From Gammaproteobacteria bacterium (GTDB lineage: Bacteria > Pseudomonadota > Gammaproteobacteria > HK1): a stretch of 21,534 nucleotides of DNA. This document shows, piece by piece, positions 1 through 7,528 of this stretch. Both the position numbers and the translations under genes were made by a program. The notes beneath the pieces are model-generated. The model did no database searches and was not told the origin of the DNA. It was given only the letters and a program-made list of their open reading frames with translations. The stretch spans positions 1 to 21,534 of the forward strand of contig JAJECB010000263.1 of the NCBI GenBank assembly GCA_022822245.1, in the 5' to 3' direction. The first letter of the stretch is position 1; each line of letters opens with the position of its first letter.

Positions 1-1
1 G

Positions 2-605
2 CGATTCAACCCCGAAATCCCGGGGAACTTCGGGCTAGAACGGGTGCCACACCCAGGACTTCGTCGCGGTCCGCCGCGAGAGCGAGGAGCGCACGCTCGC
101 GAAGCTCCGGTGGGGCCTCGTGCCCCACTGGGCGACGGACCTCAAGCTCGCGGCGAGGATGATCAACGCGCGTTCGGAGACCGTGCACGAGAAGCCCGCA
201 TTCCGCGCGGCGTTCCGCCGCCGGCGATGCGCCGTCCCGGTGAACGGCTGGTTCGAGTGGCGGCGCGAGAACGGCGAGAAGCAGCCGTACTGGATCCGTC
301 CCGCGAACGCGGATGTCTTCTCGCTCGCCGGGCTCTGGGATCGCTGGGAGAAGGAGGACGAGCCGGTGGAGACCTTCACGGTGCTGACGACCGCGGCGTC
401 ACCCGCCCTCGCGGACATCCACCATCGCCAGCCCGCGATCATCGAGGACGCGACGCTCGACGAGTGGCCGGGCCCCGGGACATCCTCGGAGAGGGTGCTC
501 GCGCTCGCCGGCGCGGCGAACGAGGGCCCATTCGACACAAGAGCGGTGAGCACCCGCGTCAACAGCCCGCGGAACGACGACGCGGAGCTCCTCGCTGCAC
601 TTTGA
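2..605 (+). pseudogene. SRAP/YedK (HMCES)-family protein, 5' end disrupted
   Basis: SRAP proteins shield abasic sites in single-stranded DNA by a covalent link through Cys2. From position 63 the frame ending at 605 reads [20 protein letters not shown], then INARSET, the GWFEW segment and IHHRQP, and finishes with a VNSPRNDD tail normal for the family. The Asn, Glu and His usually placed in the active site are therefore present. The N-terminus is not: a TAG at 36-38 closes this frame, while codons 2-10 in the next frame read RFN, as expected just before the family's NVAPTQ segment. A short insertion of about 31 bp containing CCCGAA/TTCGGG arms appears to lie between the two pieces. Only a GTG at 120 could start the remaining frame, which would omit Cys2 and the first third of the fold. 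Sequencing error is possible because the window begins here. Confidence 0.75.
11..34. repeat. small palindromic insert in the SRAP gene
   Basis: CCCGAA at 11-16 is mirrored by TTCGGG at 29-34 around a CCCGGG core at 19-24, so the stretch can form a short hairpin. It sits exactly where the SRAP reading frame is interrupted. It may be a REP-like palindrome; no second copy was noticed in the window. Confidence 0.4.
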
Positions 606-629
606 GCCCCAAGCCTCGCACCACGTCAC

Positions 630-662
630 GCGCCCGGAGACACCGCCAACCCGACCGGGCGC
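630..662. terminator. weak hairpin after the SRAP gene
   Basis: GCGCCCGG at 630-637 pairs with CCGGGCGC at 655-662 across a 17-base loop, 25 bases past the SRAP stop. There is no T-run, so intrinsic termination is uncertain. Confidence 0.2.
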
Positions 663-769
663 CCGGTAAGCGAGCGGAGGCGTCAAGGCGCACCACGGCC
701 CGCTGCGCACGAACGCTCCCGGCCGCTACCATCGGCGCCAGCGCACCGACGCCCAACCAGAGACCGACC

Positions 770-1063
770 ATGCCGACCGGAACCGTCAAGTTCAACGCGA
801 CCAAGGGCTACGGGTTCATCGAGCCCGACGACGGCTCGAACGACGTCTTCGTGCATGTCTCCGCCATCGAGCGGGCCGGCCTCGCCACGCTTCGCGAGGG
901 CCAACGAGTGGACTTCGCAACCCGTCCCGGCCGCGACGGCCGGCTCTCCGCCGAGGACCTCTCGGTGAGCACTCGCGCCGACGACGGCGCAGCCCGCGCG
1001 CCGCACGACGCGGAGTTCCTCACCGGGGCCTGCCTGCCGGTGGACGGGGGGCGGACGATCTGA
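770..1063 (+). CDS. cold-shock domain protein with a foreign SDR-like C-terminal tail
   Basis: Residues 1-66 are a normal-length CspA-type cold-shock domain, an OB-fold that binds single-stranded nucleic acid and acts as an RNA chaperone. KGYGFI is the RNP1 motif and VFVHVS the RNP2 motif. Such proteins normally end at about residue 66-70. Here the frame runs on to 97 residues, and the last 16-18 ([16 protein letters not shown]) are the typical C-terminus of a short-chain dehydrogenase/reductase. No other SDR sequence is visible, so the ORF looks like a cold-shock gene joined in frame to an SDR gene end by a deletion or insertion. The ATG at 770 gives the family's usual [13 protein letters not shown] beginning; the ribosome site before it is weak. 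The next gene, ppa, starts 21 bases downstream. The cold-shock domain looks functional; the tail is probably passive. Confidence 0.8.
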   Translation: MPTGTVKFNATKGYGFIEPDDGSNDVFVHVSAIERAGLATLREGQRVDFATRPGRDGRLSAEDLSVSTRADDGAARAPHDAEFLTGACLPVDGGRTI

Positions 1064-1084
1064 GCCGCCCTGCACGGGAGACGA

Positions 1085-1618
1085 ATGCCAATGCGTATCG
1101 AAGCCATCGCCATCGGCGAAAACCCGCCGGACGACGTGAACGTCATCGTCGAAGTACCCGTCGGCAGCCAGCCCATCAAGTACGAGCTGGACAAGGACGC
1201 GGGCGTGCTGGTCGTCGACCGCTTCCTCCACACCCCCATGGCCTACCCCGGGAACTACGGCTTCGTGCCTCATACCCTGTGCGAGGACGGCGACCCGATC
1301 GACGTGGTGGTGTGCAACACCCGCCCGCTCATGCCCGGCTGCGTGATCAACGTCAGGCCCATCGGCGTGCTCCCGATGGAGGACGACTCCGGCCAGGACG
1401 AGAAGGTCATCGCCGTCCCGTCGCGCAATCTGTCCAAGTGCTTCGACGACGTCGACAACTACTCCGACCTGTCCCAGATCGCCCTCGACCAAATCCGGCA
1501 CTTCTTTCAGCACTACAAGGACCTGGAACCGGGCAAGTGGGTGCAGATCGGAGACTGGATGGATGCGGAAGCCGCGAAGGGTCTGATCCGGGAAGCCATC
1601 GGGCGGGCCAGGTCCTGA
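1085..1618 (+). CDS. ppa: inorganic pyrophosphatase, family I
   Basis: Soluble cytoplasmic enzyme that hydrolyses pyrophosphate to two phosphates and so drives biosynthetic reactions forward. The product is 177 residues, the usual length for the bacterial hexameric type. The family signature DGDPIDVVV is present with its metal-binding aspartates, and [23 protein letters not shown], the EDEK-like acidic segment ([10 protein letters not shown]) and [11 protein letters not shown] occur in the normal order. The start at 1085 has GGAG about five bases upstream; an in-frame ATG at 1091 is the alternative. It follows the cold-shock ORF by 21 bases on the same strand and may be co-transcribed. Nothing looks degraded. 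Confidence 0.97.
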   Translation: MPMRIEAIAIGENPPDDVNVIVEVPVGSQPIKYELDKDAGVLVVDRFLHTPMAYPGNYGFVPHTLCEDGDPIDVVVCNTRPLMPGCVINVRPIGVLPMEDDSGQDEKVIAVPSRNLSKCFDDVDNYSDLSQIALDQIRHFFQHYKDLEPGKWVQIGDWMDAEAAKGLIREAIGRARS

Positions 1619-1902
1619 GCCGTTCCACGGAGACGGCGATCCGGCGGGACGCTTCCGACCTGTCTCTGCCGGGGACGGTTGTACTACTGTACCGCCCACT
1701 CGCCCATCAACCGGCTGGGCGCTTTCCGCCGCGGGCCAACCCGCATCCGTCACCGATTCGGGATTTTGGGTCCACTTTGGTGGTCCTGGCCGCGGATTTG
1801 GTCGCAGTCCCCGGCGTTGGGCGCTTTCGCGCTGCGTTCGATGGGGATTCGGACCATGCGAGGAGCGATTTTTGCCGGTTCACCGGGTCAGATTAGTCTG
1901 GA

Positions 1903-2053
1903 TGGGAAGCGCAAAATTCCGTGGGGTCAGCCGAATCCTGAGCTGCAGGATCGCCCCCGGGGCCCCCGCCGACTTCACGGACTCCATGACCGAAAACTAC
2001 GCCCCACGCCGTGACTCCATCAAGGTTGACCCCACGGAATTTTGTGCTTCCCA
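1903..2053. mobile_element. MITE-like element, 151 bp with 30-bp terminal inverted repeats
   Basis: The left arm, 1903-1932, begins TGGGAAGCGCAAAATTCCGT. The right arm, 2024-2053, is its reverse complement with only two mismatches in 30 bases. The 91-base interior encodes nothing recognisable; it contains two related stretches, CACGGACTCCATGA and CCGTGACTCCATCA. No flanking target-site duplication is evident. The size and long arms fit a non-autonomous miniature element, or two abutting ends left by a lost insertion sequence. An integrase relic lies 100 bases downstream. The transposase family cannot be named from the arms alone. Confidence 0.6.
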
Positions 2054-2156
2054 CAAGGGACGCGACTTCGTCGTCTGGGGAGGTGCACGGGCATTGCGCG
2101 ACGCTTCGCCGGGTGCCCGCCAAGCTCGAAGTGGCCGGGCACGACCGGGTGTTCAG

Positions 2157-2294
2157 GCGTACCCCCGTGGACTACGACACTCGTTCGGCGGCGCCACGGT
2201 CGCGGCCCGCGTCCCGCTCCGGACAATCGCGGCGGTCCGCGGGTACGCCTCAATCTCCACCACCGCCATCTACACGACCGCGATCGACGTCGAG
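2157..2294 (+). pseudogene. tyrosine recombinase (phage-type integrase) C-terminal relic
   Basis: The frame reads YPRGLRHSFG, then VPLRTIAAVRGYASISTTAIYTTA, the last catalytic boxes of a tyrosine recombinase: LRH with its catalytic Arg, the segment normally GHxxxxTT (here GY, so the His is lost), and the TTAIY tyrosine. Everything upstream (core-binding domain, first Arg) is missing and no start codon serves the fragment. It lies just downstream of the inverted-repeat element. The altered His and missing N-terminus make activity implausible. Confidence 0.6.
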
Positions 2295-2539
2295 GTTCGC
2301 TTCGCATCGCCCGCGCGGCTTGAACCGCACCGCAAAATCGCTCTGCGCCGCTACGCACCGACTCTCAAGGCCCTCAACCGCCAACCGTCCTGTCGAAAAT
2401 GCTCCGCAAAAAGCCAGTCAACCCGGCAGAACGCAAAATCCCAACCTTCATGCAACATGCGGGCTAGCCGCCGCCCTCTTCGGCCGAGCCCATCCGCCCG
2501 CGTGCCCCGGTGGTATCGGCTGGCCGCGGCGCCTCGGGC

Positions 2540-3397
2540 CTACCTTCGCCGGCGGGGCAGCACCAAGTGCTCGACCCAGTTGCGGACTTCCACCTGCCGG
2601 ACGTCGGCGTTCATCACGTCGTCGTCGATCCCGAGGAGCCACGCGATGTCCCGGCGGGACGGATCCTGGTGCAGCGTCTCGAGCTTGTTCACGTAGTCGC
2701 GGGCCGCGTCGAGATCGGCAAAGAACCCCATCCCCACGAGGCGCTCCATGCGGGCGAACGTCAGGCGCGCAAGCTCGTGCAGGTCGTACTCGGGGTGGTA
2801 TTGCACCGCCCAGAACGTCCCGCGCCGGTGGGTCACGCCGATCGCCTGCACGCTCGAGAAGGCGTTTCCCGCGAGGTTGACCGCGCCGCTCGGGAGATGC
2901 GTGATCTCGTCCTCGTGGGAGATGAACGCATCGAAGACGCTCGGCTTGCCGGCGTAGAGAGGATGGGCCCGTCCCTCGCCGGTGAGGGCGATCTTGCGGG
3001 CAACCCCCATCTCTCGGCCGCGAGGATTCGCGGCGCACCGACCTCCCGCCGCGACCGCCGCGATCTGGGCCCCCCAGCAGCTCCCGAAGCTTGGGACCCC
3101 GGCTTCGAACGCCGCGCGGGCGAGCTCGACCTGTGGCCGCACCTCGGGGGTGTCGGGTTCGGTGATGGTGAGGCTCGACCCGGTCCACGCAATCGCGTCG
3201 TAGGCGGCGAGAGCGGCGCCCTCGGGAAGGCCGCGGCCCGGGTCGGTGGGATACAGGATGTCGACGGTGGCGTCGGGATGGCAGTCGAGCAGCATCCGCT
3301 CGCAGAGCTTTCCGGCGGTGGTCGCGCCAGCCGCGACCAGCCCTTCACGCCCACTTCGGAGGTAACCATCAATGACGAGAAAACGAATCGGATCCAT
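2540..3397 (-). CDS. class I glutamine amidotransferase (GuaA-N-like)
   Basis: A 285-residue stand-alone class I glutaminase domain. The nucleophile is Cys107 in SFGSCWGAQ, and the other triad members are His201 and Glu203 in QYHPEYD; the oxyanion region (WTGSSLTITE) is also in place. Such domains release ammonia from glutamine for a partner, or act as gamma-glutamyl hydrolases; no synthetase domain is attached, so the acceptor is unknown. It is the last gene of the minus-strand operon. GGAGGAG overlaps the upstream HAD gene's stop codon and the ATG follows six bases after that stop, which suggests translational coupling. The C-terminal ~70 residues past the catalytic core carry a helical tail ending in an Arg-rich stretch. 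The domain assignment is firm; the physiological substrate is not. Confidence 0.9.
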   Translation of the reverse strand: MDPIRFLVIDGYLRSGREGLVAAGATTAGKLCERMLLDCHPDATVDILYPTDPGRGLPEGAALAAYDAIAWTGSSLTITEPDTPEVRPQVELARAAFEAGVPSFGSCWGAQIAAVAAGGRCAANPRGREMGVARKIALTGEGRAHPLYAGKPSVFDAFISHEDEITHLPSGAVNLAGNAFSSVQAIGVTHRRGTFWAVQYHPEYDLHELARLTFARMERLVGMGFFADLDAARDYVNKLETLHQDPSRRDIAWLLGIDDDVMNADVRQVEVRNWVEHLVLPRRRR

Positions 3398-3403
3398 TGC
3401 CCG

Positions 3404-4162
3404 CTACTCCTCCGCGCCGGCAAGGCGCATGACGAGATCCGGGAGGTCCCCGGCCCCCCCGCACACCGCGTCCGCGGTGCTCCCCACCCTATCCCGATCG
3501 CGGGTGGCGGTGAAGAGGATCGCCTTCATGCCGAGCGCGTGCGGGCCGCGGACGTCGTTGTGCTCCCGGTCGCCGATGTGAAGCATCTCGCTCACGTCGA
3601 CCTCCAGTCCCTCCGCGGCGCGGTGGAACATGTCGGAATGCGGCTTCGAGCGGCCGACCTCGTCGGAGAACGCGAACGCCCGGAAGTGGCGAAGCAGGCT
3701 GTGGCGCGCCAGCCATTCGCGCAGGCACCGACCCGGCGAATGGATCGCGTCGGAGACGACCGCGAGAGGATACCGGGCGGCGAGGGTCTCGATGGCCTCG
3801 CCGATCCCGGGGACCGGGTCCGGCATCACGTCGAGCTCCATCTCCTCGATGCTTGCTGTGACCCGGGCGAATTCCGATTCCGGGAGCTCCCGTCCGAGTC
3901 CGCCGAGCAGCACCGAGAGCCGTTCCGCGACCGACCACGTCACGTGCTGCTCGTGCCAGACCTTGTCGAAGGCGGCATCGGCGACCCCGTACGCGGCGTT
4001 GACGACCGCGGCCGGAATCGGCGACCGGGCGGCAAGCGCATCGCGCACGAGCGCCCGGCGCGCCTCCCGCTTCGAGGGCAGGCCGGCCGCGGCCCGCTTC
4101 GGTTCATCCGAACCGTCGTGGATGACGGTGTCCCAGAGATCGAAGGTGATCGCGCGAATCAT
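3404..4162 (-). CDS. HAD-superfamily hydrolase
   Basis: A 252-residue haloacid-dehalogenase-like enzyme. Motif I is TFDLWDTV with Asp8 as nucleophile; position +2 is Trp10 rather than the Asp found in most phosphatases, as in some dehalogenase-like members. Motif II is VVSDA, motif III the Lys in GRSKPHSDMF, and motif IV HIGDREHND. A helical cap lies between motifs I and II (about residues 20-120). The ATG at 4162 was chosen because it opens directly into motif I with the normal MIRAITFD beginning; the frame is open further upstream but only within the pit gene. It overlaps the 3' end of pit by 59 bases. Operon context with phosphate uptake suggests a phosphorylated substrate, but the Trp at +2 leaves the reaction open. 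Confidence 0.9.
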   Translation of the reverse strand: MIRAITFDLWDTVIHDGSDEPKRAAAGLPSKREARRALVRDALAARSPIPAAVVNAAYGVADAAFDKVWHEQHVTWSVAERLSVLLGGLGRELPESEFARVTASIEEMELDVMPDPVPGIGEAIETLAARYPLAVVSDAIHSPGRCLREWLARHSLLRHFRAFAFSDEVGRSKPHSDMFHRAAEGLEVDVSEMLHIGDREHNDVRGPHALGMKAILFTATRDRDRVGSTADAVCGGAGDLPDLVMRLAGAEE

Positions 4163-5309
4163 GGCGACTCCCGGATGCAGGGTGAGCGGTCGAATCCGTG
4201 GCCGCCCCGGGCTCGCCGGGGCGGTCGAGCGTCTCGACCGGCGACGCGGATCGTCTCTCGCGATGGACGGGTTGCTCGAAGACATTCTGAACGATGAAGA
4301 GCGCGGTGAAGCACACCGCGGCGGCGACGATCGGGGTGGTGAGCCATCCGAGCCCGATGTTGCGGACGAGCCCCCAGTCGACGTCGCGCCCCCCGCGCAT
4401 GAGGCCAAGGCCGACGATGGCCCCGACGATGGCCTGCGAGCTCGAGACCGGGACGAGCGGAATGGTCGGCAGTCCGTGGGCCGCAAGCAGCCGCTCCAGG
4501 CCCTCCGAGGCGAACGCGAACAGCACGACGGAGTGCGCGATCACGACGGCCCAGGCGGCGAGCGGGGACATCGGCACGATATCGCTCCCGACGGTGAACA
4601 TGACCCGTCGCGAGTAGGTGGTCACCCCGGCCGCAATCGCGATTCCCCCCAGGAGGAAGAGCTGCTGCGCGGAGGTCAGCGCATGGCCCCCGGGCAGGGA
4701 GAGGGTGCCGAAGGGGGACGACTCGACGAACACCCCCATCACGTTGGCGATGTTGTTCGCCCCGAGGCTGTAGGCGCCGAACGCCCCGGCGAAGAGCAGC
4801 GCGACCCGGGTCAGCGCGTCCGTCCGAAGCAGGTGCAGGTTCACCCGGTGAAGGAGGTGGCGGGTCGCAAGGAACAGCGGCACCGCGATGATCCCCGCGA
4901 GCACCGGACACAGCACCCACGTGCTCACGATCGTCGTGACCGTCGAGACGTCGGTGACCGCGCCGCTGAAGAAGTTCCAGGCGACGATGGCGCCGATGAT
5001 CGCCTGCGTGGTCGAGACCGGCAGGCCCCACCTGGTCATGTACCAGACGGTGAGCCCGGCCGCGAGGGCGCAGGTGAACGCGCCCGCCCGTGCGTCGACC
5101 GCACCGAGCCGGCCGAGCGTTTCGGTGGTGCCTGCACCGCTCACCACCGCGCCGAGGATGACGAATGCGCTGCACACGAGCGCCGCGGTGGTGAACCGGA
5201 TCATGCGGGTGCCGACGGCCGAGCCGAAGACGTTGGCGGCGTCGTTCGCCCCGAGCGACCAGCCGAGGAAGAGCCCGCTCGAAAGCAACAGCAATCCCGC
5301 GAATTCCAC
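4104..5309 (-). CDS. pit: inorganic phosphate transporter, PiT family
   Basis: An integral membrane, ion-coupled low-affinity phosphate (metal-phosphate) symporter of 401 residues. The two inverted halves each carry the family signature, GANDAANVFG at about 20-29 and GANNIANVMG at about 183-192, along with the paired re-entrant segments LPVSTTQAIIGA and VPVSSSQAIVGA. Around ten hydrophobic helices are visible. The start is GTG at 5309 with GGAAG upstream. After the last helix (about residue 347) a polar, low-complexity tail of about 54 residues follows, and its last 19 codons lie inside the next gene in another frame; this may be a lost stop codon. The DUF47 gene immediately upstream is the usual partner of Pit transporters. 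Confidence 0.95.
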   Translation of the reverse strand: MEFAGLLLLSSGLFLGWSLGANDAANVFGSAVGTRMIRFTTAALVCSAFVILGAVVSGAGTTETLGRLGAVDARAGAFTCALAAGLTVWYMTRWGLPVSTTQAIIGAIVAWNFFSGAVTDVSTVTTIVSTWVLCPVLAGIIAVPLFLATRHLLHRVNLHLLRTDALTRVALLFAGAFGAYSLGANNIANVMGVFVESSPFGTLSLPGGHALTSAQQLFLLGGIAIAAGVTTYSRRVMFTVGSDIVPMSPLAAWAVVIAHSVVLFAFASEGLERLLAAHGLPTIPLVPVSSSQAIVGAIVGLGLMRGGRDVDWGLVRNIGLGWLTTPIVAAAVCFTALFIVQNVFEQPVHRERRSASPVETLDRPGEPGAATDSTAHPASGSRHDSRDHLRSLGHRHPRRFG

Positions 5310-5415
5310 TAGGACTTCCGTGGTGAGGTGTTGATCGATCGAGGGTCAGGCATGCACCAGCCGCTCCGATTCCGCCCGCACCGCGCAAACCGGCGAGAGC
5401 CTCCTTCCCCTGGGG

Positions 5416-6078
5416 TCAGTCGCGGCGCTTGATGGTGAAGATCTGCAGCGAGTCGGCGAGGTCCTCCGCCTCGTTGGCGATGTCGTCGATGCGCTCGATG
5501 AAGTAGCGAATGTGCATCTTTCGTTCGAGCGGAAGGTCGGACGAGAACACCGAGCGTTGCAGCCGGGTGGACAGCTTGTCCGCTTCGGATTCGAGGACGA
5601 TGGTGCGCATCGCATGGTCGCGCACCGATTTCATGTCGCGAAAGAACGCCCTCGCCGCGAGCACGGCACTCTCGACGCACTTGATCACGGTCTTCGTGAG
5701 ATCGCGGAAGCCCGGATGGAACTCGGCGGGAATGTCCGGTTGCTGGATCGAGAGCCGATACAGGTTGGCCTGGAACATGTTGACGATGCCGTCGGTCGCC
5801 TCGAGCAGGGCCATCACGTCGGCCCGGAGGTCGGGGATGAGGGTGCGGGCGAAGAGCTCGGACTCTATCGAGCGACGAAGCGCATCCTCCCGGCTCTCGA
5901 TCTCGCGCTCCTGGTCCAGAAATTCGTCATAGTCCCCGTTCACGCCCTCCGCGAGGTAGATCCGGACCGCCTTCCTGAACACGAAGGCCGCTTCGGTGAC
6001 CTTGTCGAAGAACTCGTCGATCTGATCTTCGAGCGCGCGCGTTCCGCCGAAGAGATGCGTGAACTTGCGAAGGTACAT
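5416..6078 (-). CDS. DUF47 family PhoU-like protein, Pit accessory
   Basis: A 220-residue, almost entirely helical protein of the DUF47 (TIGR00153, YkaA-like) family, structurally related to PhoU and commonly encoded next to pit genes, where it is thought to modulate the transporter. Recognisable features are the N-terminal LFGGTRALEDQIDEFFDKV helix, the acidic repeats EREIESREDALRR and VLESEADKLSTRLQRSVF (the PhoU-like E-x-x-A-D metal-binding pattern), and the C-terminal IERIDDIANEAEDLADSLQI helix. The ATG at 6078 gives the normal beginning; an ATG at 6102 is in frame but adds eight unconserved residues. It is the first gene of the operon running down to 2540, 106 bases from pit. Confidence 0.93.
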   Translation of the reverse strand: MYLRKFTHLFGGTRALEDQIDEFFDKVTEAAFVFRKAVRIYLAEGVNGDYDEFLDQEREIESREDALRRSIESELFARTLIPDLRADVMALLEATDGIVNMFQANLYRLSIQQPDIPAEFHPGFRDLTKTVIKCVESAVLAARAFFRDMKSVRDHAMRTIVLESEADKLSTRLQRSVFSSDLPLERKMHIRYFIERIDDIANEAEDLADSLQIFTIKRRD

Positions 6079-6363
6079 TGCGCCTACCCGAGGCGAACGC
6101 ACCGCCCGGTCCCCGAGCCCCTCGCGCCGCCGCGCACTTGCGTTCGCGGGGGGCCCGGCGCCGGAAAGGAGTGCGTGACGAGCATCACCCTCCGGAGCCC
6201 CGCCCGGGTCGCCCGAGCCGCCGCGGCACGCCGCCCGTCGCTGTCTGCCCGGTCATCGGTGCCTTCGTTGCCCCCAAACTGGACGAACGTTCAGCATTTG
6301 GGCCAATATTAGCCGAGGAGTGGCGCGCACTCCATTCGGCACGTGTCAACAGGAGGCATGACG
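6079..6363. other. divergent intergenic region between the phosphate and Pot-type operons
   Basis: These 285 bases separate the start of the minus-strand DUF47 gene from the plus-strand binding-protein gene, so both promoters should lie here. A nested dyad is seen at 6273-6302. No convincing consensus -35/-10 pair was found, and there is no coding sequence. Confidence 0.5.
6273..6302. promoter_or_regulatory. nested dyad, operator candidate upstream of the ABC operon
   Basis: CCCAAA at 6273-6278 is mirrored by TTTGGG at 6297-6302, and the interior contains the perfect 8-base palindrome GAACGTTC at 6285-6292 (within TGGACGAACGTTCA). The two dyads are centred within one base of each other. This is the size expected of a TetR- or LacI-type operator and loosely recalls BetI sites. 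The regulator is unknown. Confidence 0.35.
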
Positions 6364-7518
6364 ATGACACAGATGCAAAGTCGCACGACCATTCCGCGCC
6401 GCACCCTGCTCAAGGGCGCGGTGGCGGCCGCGGCCGCCGGCCCCGCGATTCTGCGCTCGCACGACGCGCTCTCGAGCTCGGGGTCCGTCGACGTGTACGC
6501 CTGGGACGAGTACGTTTCGCAGGACATGATCGCCGCGTTCGAGTCGAAGACCGGGATCAAGCTCAACCTCACCACCTTCGGCACGAACAACGAGGTGCTC
6601 AACAAGCTCCGCGCGTCCAAGGGCAAGGGGTTCGACATCGTCTTTCCGTCCGTGAGCTCGCTCCAGAGCTGGTACGACGCGGGCGACGAAGACGGCGCGG
6701 AGCTGCTCCAGCCGGTCGACGAGTCCCGGGTGATGGCCGACCAGGTGCAGCCGGCGATCTGGGAGAAGTCGCTCGACCTTGGCGCATCGCGTCGCGGCAA
6801 GCGCTACGGCATCCCCTTCAACTGGGGCACCGAAGGAGTCGCGTTCAACTCCGAGGTTCACGATCTCACGTTCGAGAACGCCTCGTGGAACAGCCAGTGG
6901 GAGGCGGGCAACGAAGGCAAGGTGGCGGTACGGCCGCGCTCCGGCCTGACGACCATCGCCCTCATGCTGGACGGGACCGGCGAGATGCTCGATGAGGCAT
7001 ACCGGGACGAGGCGGTGGCCAAGGACGTCTTCGACCAGGCGCTCTCCTTCGCGATTGAGCACAAGCCCTGGGTCAAGGTCTTCTGGAAGACCGCGGCGGA
7101 CCTGACCGGCGCGTTCACGACGGAAGGCTGCACGATCGGGCAGAGCTGGGACGGAACCGCGATCAGCATGTGGAAGGAGACGGGTGGCCGGATCAGGTAC
7201 GTCGCCCCCAAGGAAGGTGCCCTGACGTGGCTCGACACCATGTGCCTCACCTCCGGGGCGCAGAACGTGGACCAGGCCTACGAGGCCATCAACTGGCTCA
7301 TCTCGGCCGAGGGGGGCGGGATGCACTCGGCGCACTCGGGCTACAACTCCGCCGCCATCGGGGCGGAAATGGCCCTCGATGCGGATGCGCAGGAGCGCTT
7401 CAAGTTCATCTACGGGCCGAACGGCGAAGCCATCGCAAACCTGTGGTGGTGGAAGCCGGAAGCGGGCTGGTTCGGCAAGCTGCGCGGCGAATACATCACC
7501 CGCTGGGAAACCGCGTAG
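6364..7518 (+). CDS. ABC transporter substrate-binding protein, PotD/PotF-like
   Basis: A periplasmic binding protein of 384 residues that delivers substrate to the permeases encoded downstream. The N-terminus has a twin-arginine-type signal, PRRTLLKG followed by an Ala-rich hydrophobic stretch and a likely cut near residue 35. The mature part begins SVDVYAWDEYVSQD, matching the YNWxEYV beginning of PotD. WGTEGVAFN, GQSWDGTAI and APKEGALTWLDTM match PotD segments lining the polyamine site. By eye, the acidic pair in PotD's DDAREVF loop is replaced by RPRSGLTT, so a polyamine substrate is not assured. AGGAGG at 6351-6356 is seven bases before the ATG at 6364, preferred to the ATG at 6358. The gene heads a five-gene operon, with a strong hairpin between it and the ATPase gene. 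Confidence 0.93.
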   Translation: MTQMQSRTTIPRRTLLKGAVAAAAAGPAILRSHDALSSSGSVDVYAWDEYVSQDMIAAFESKTGIKLNLTTFGTNNEVLNKLRASKGKGFDIVFPSVSSLQSWYDAGDEDGAELLQPVDESRVMADQVQPAIWEKSLDLGASRRGKRYGIPFNWGTEGVAFNSEVHDLTFENASWNSQWEAGNEGKVAVRPRSGLTTIALMLDGTGEMLDEAYRDEAVAKDVFDQALSFAIEHKPWVKVFWKTAADLTGAFTTEGCTIGQSWDGTAISMWKETGGRIRYVAPKEGALTWLDTMCLTSGAQNVDQAYEAINWLISAEGGGMHSAHSGYNSAAIGAEMALDADAQERFKFIYGPNGEAIANLWWWKPEAGWFGKLRGEYITRWETA

Positions 7519-7528
7519 AGCTCTCCGC

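Larger units (their letters stand above)
1619..2539. other. gene-free stretch with mobile-element debris
   Basis: No intact gene is seen in these 920 bases. They hold a 151-bp inverted-repeat element (1903-2053) and a tyrosine-recombinase relic (about 2157-2294). The rest, 1619-1900 and 2300-2539, shows no recognisable protein or RNA. Confidence 0.6.

Noticed and set aside
44..1063. A 339-codon frame from position 44 through the cold-shock region
   Set aside because: Only its last 97 codons resemble a protein family; the first part is an out-of-frame reading of the SRAP gene. The gene is better started at 770.
683..1753. A 356-codon minus-strand frame over the cold-shock and ppa genes
   Set aside because: Antisense to two recognisable genes and without motifs.
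1903..2053. Reading the inverted-repeat element as an intact insertion sequence
   Set aside because: The 91-base interior cannot hold a transposase and no target-site duplication is visible.
2510..5312. Long plus-strand open frames across the phosphate operon
   Set aside because: They lie opposite four genes with complete family motifs and are themselves featureless.
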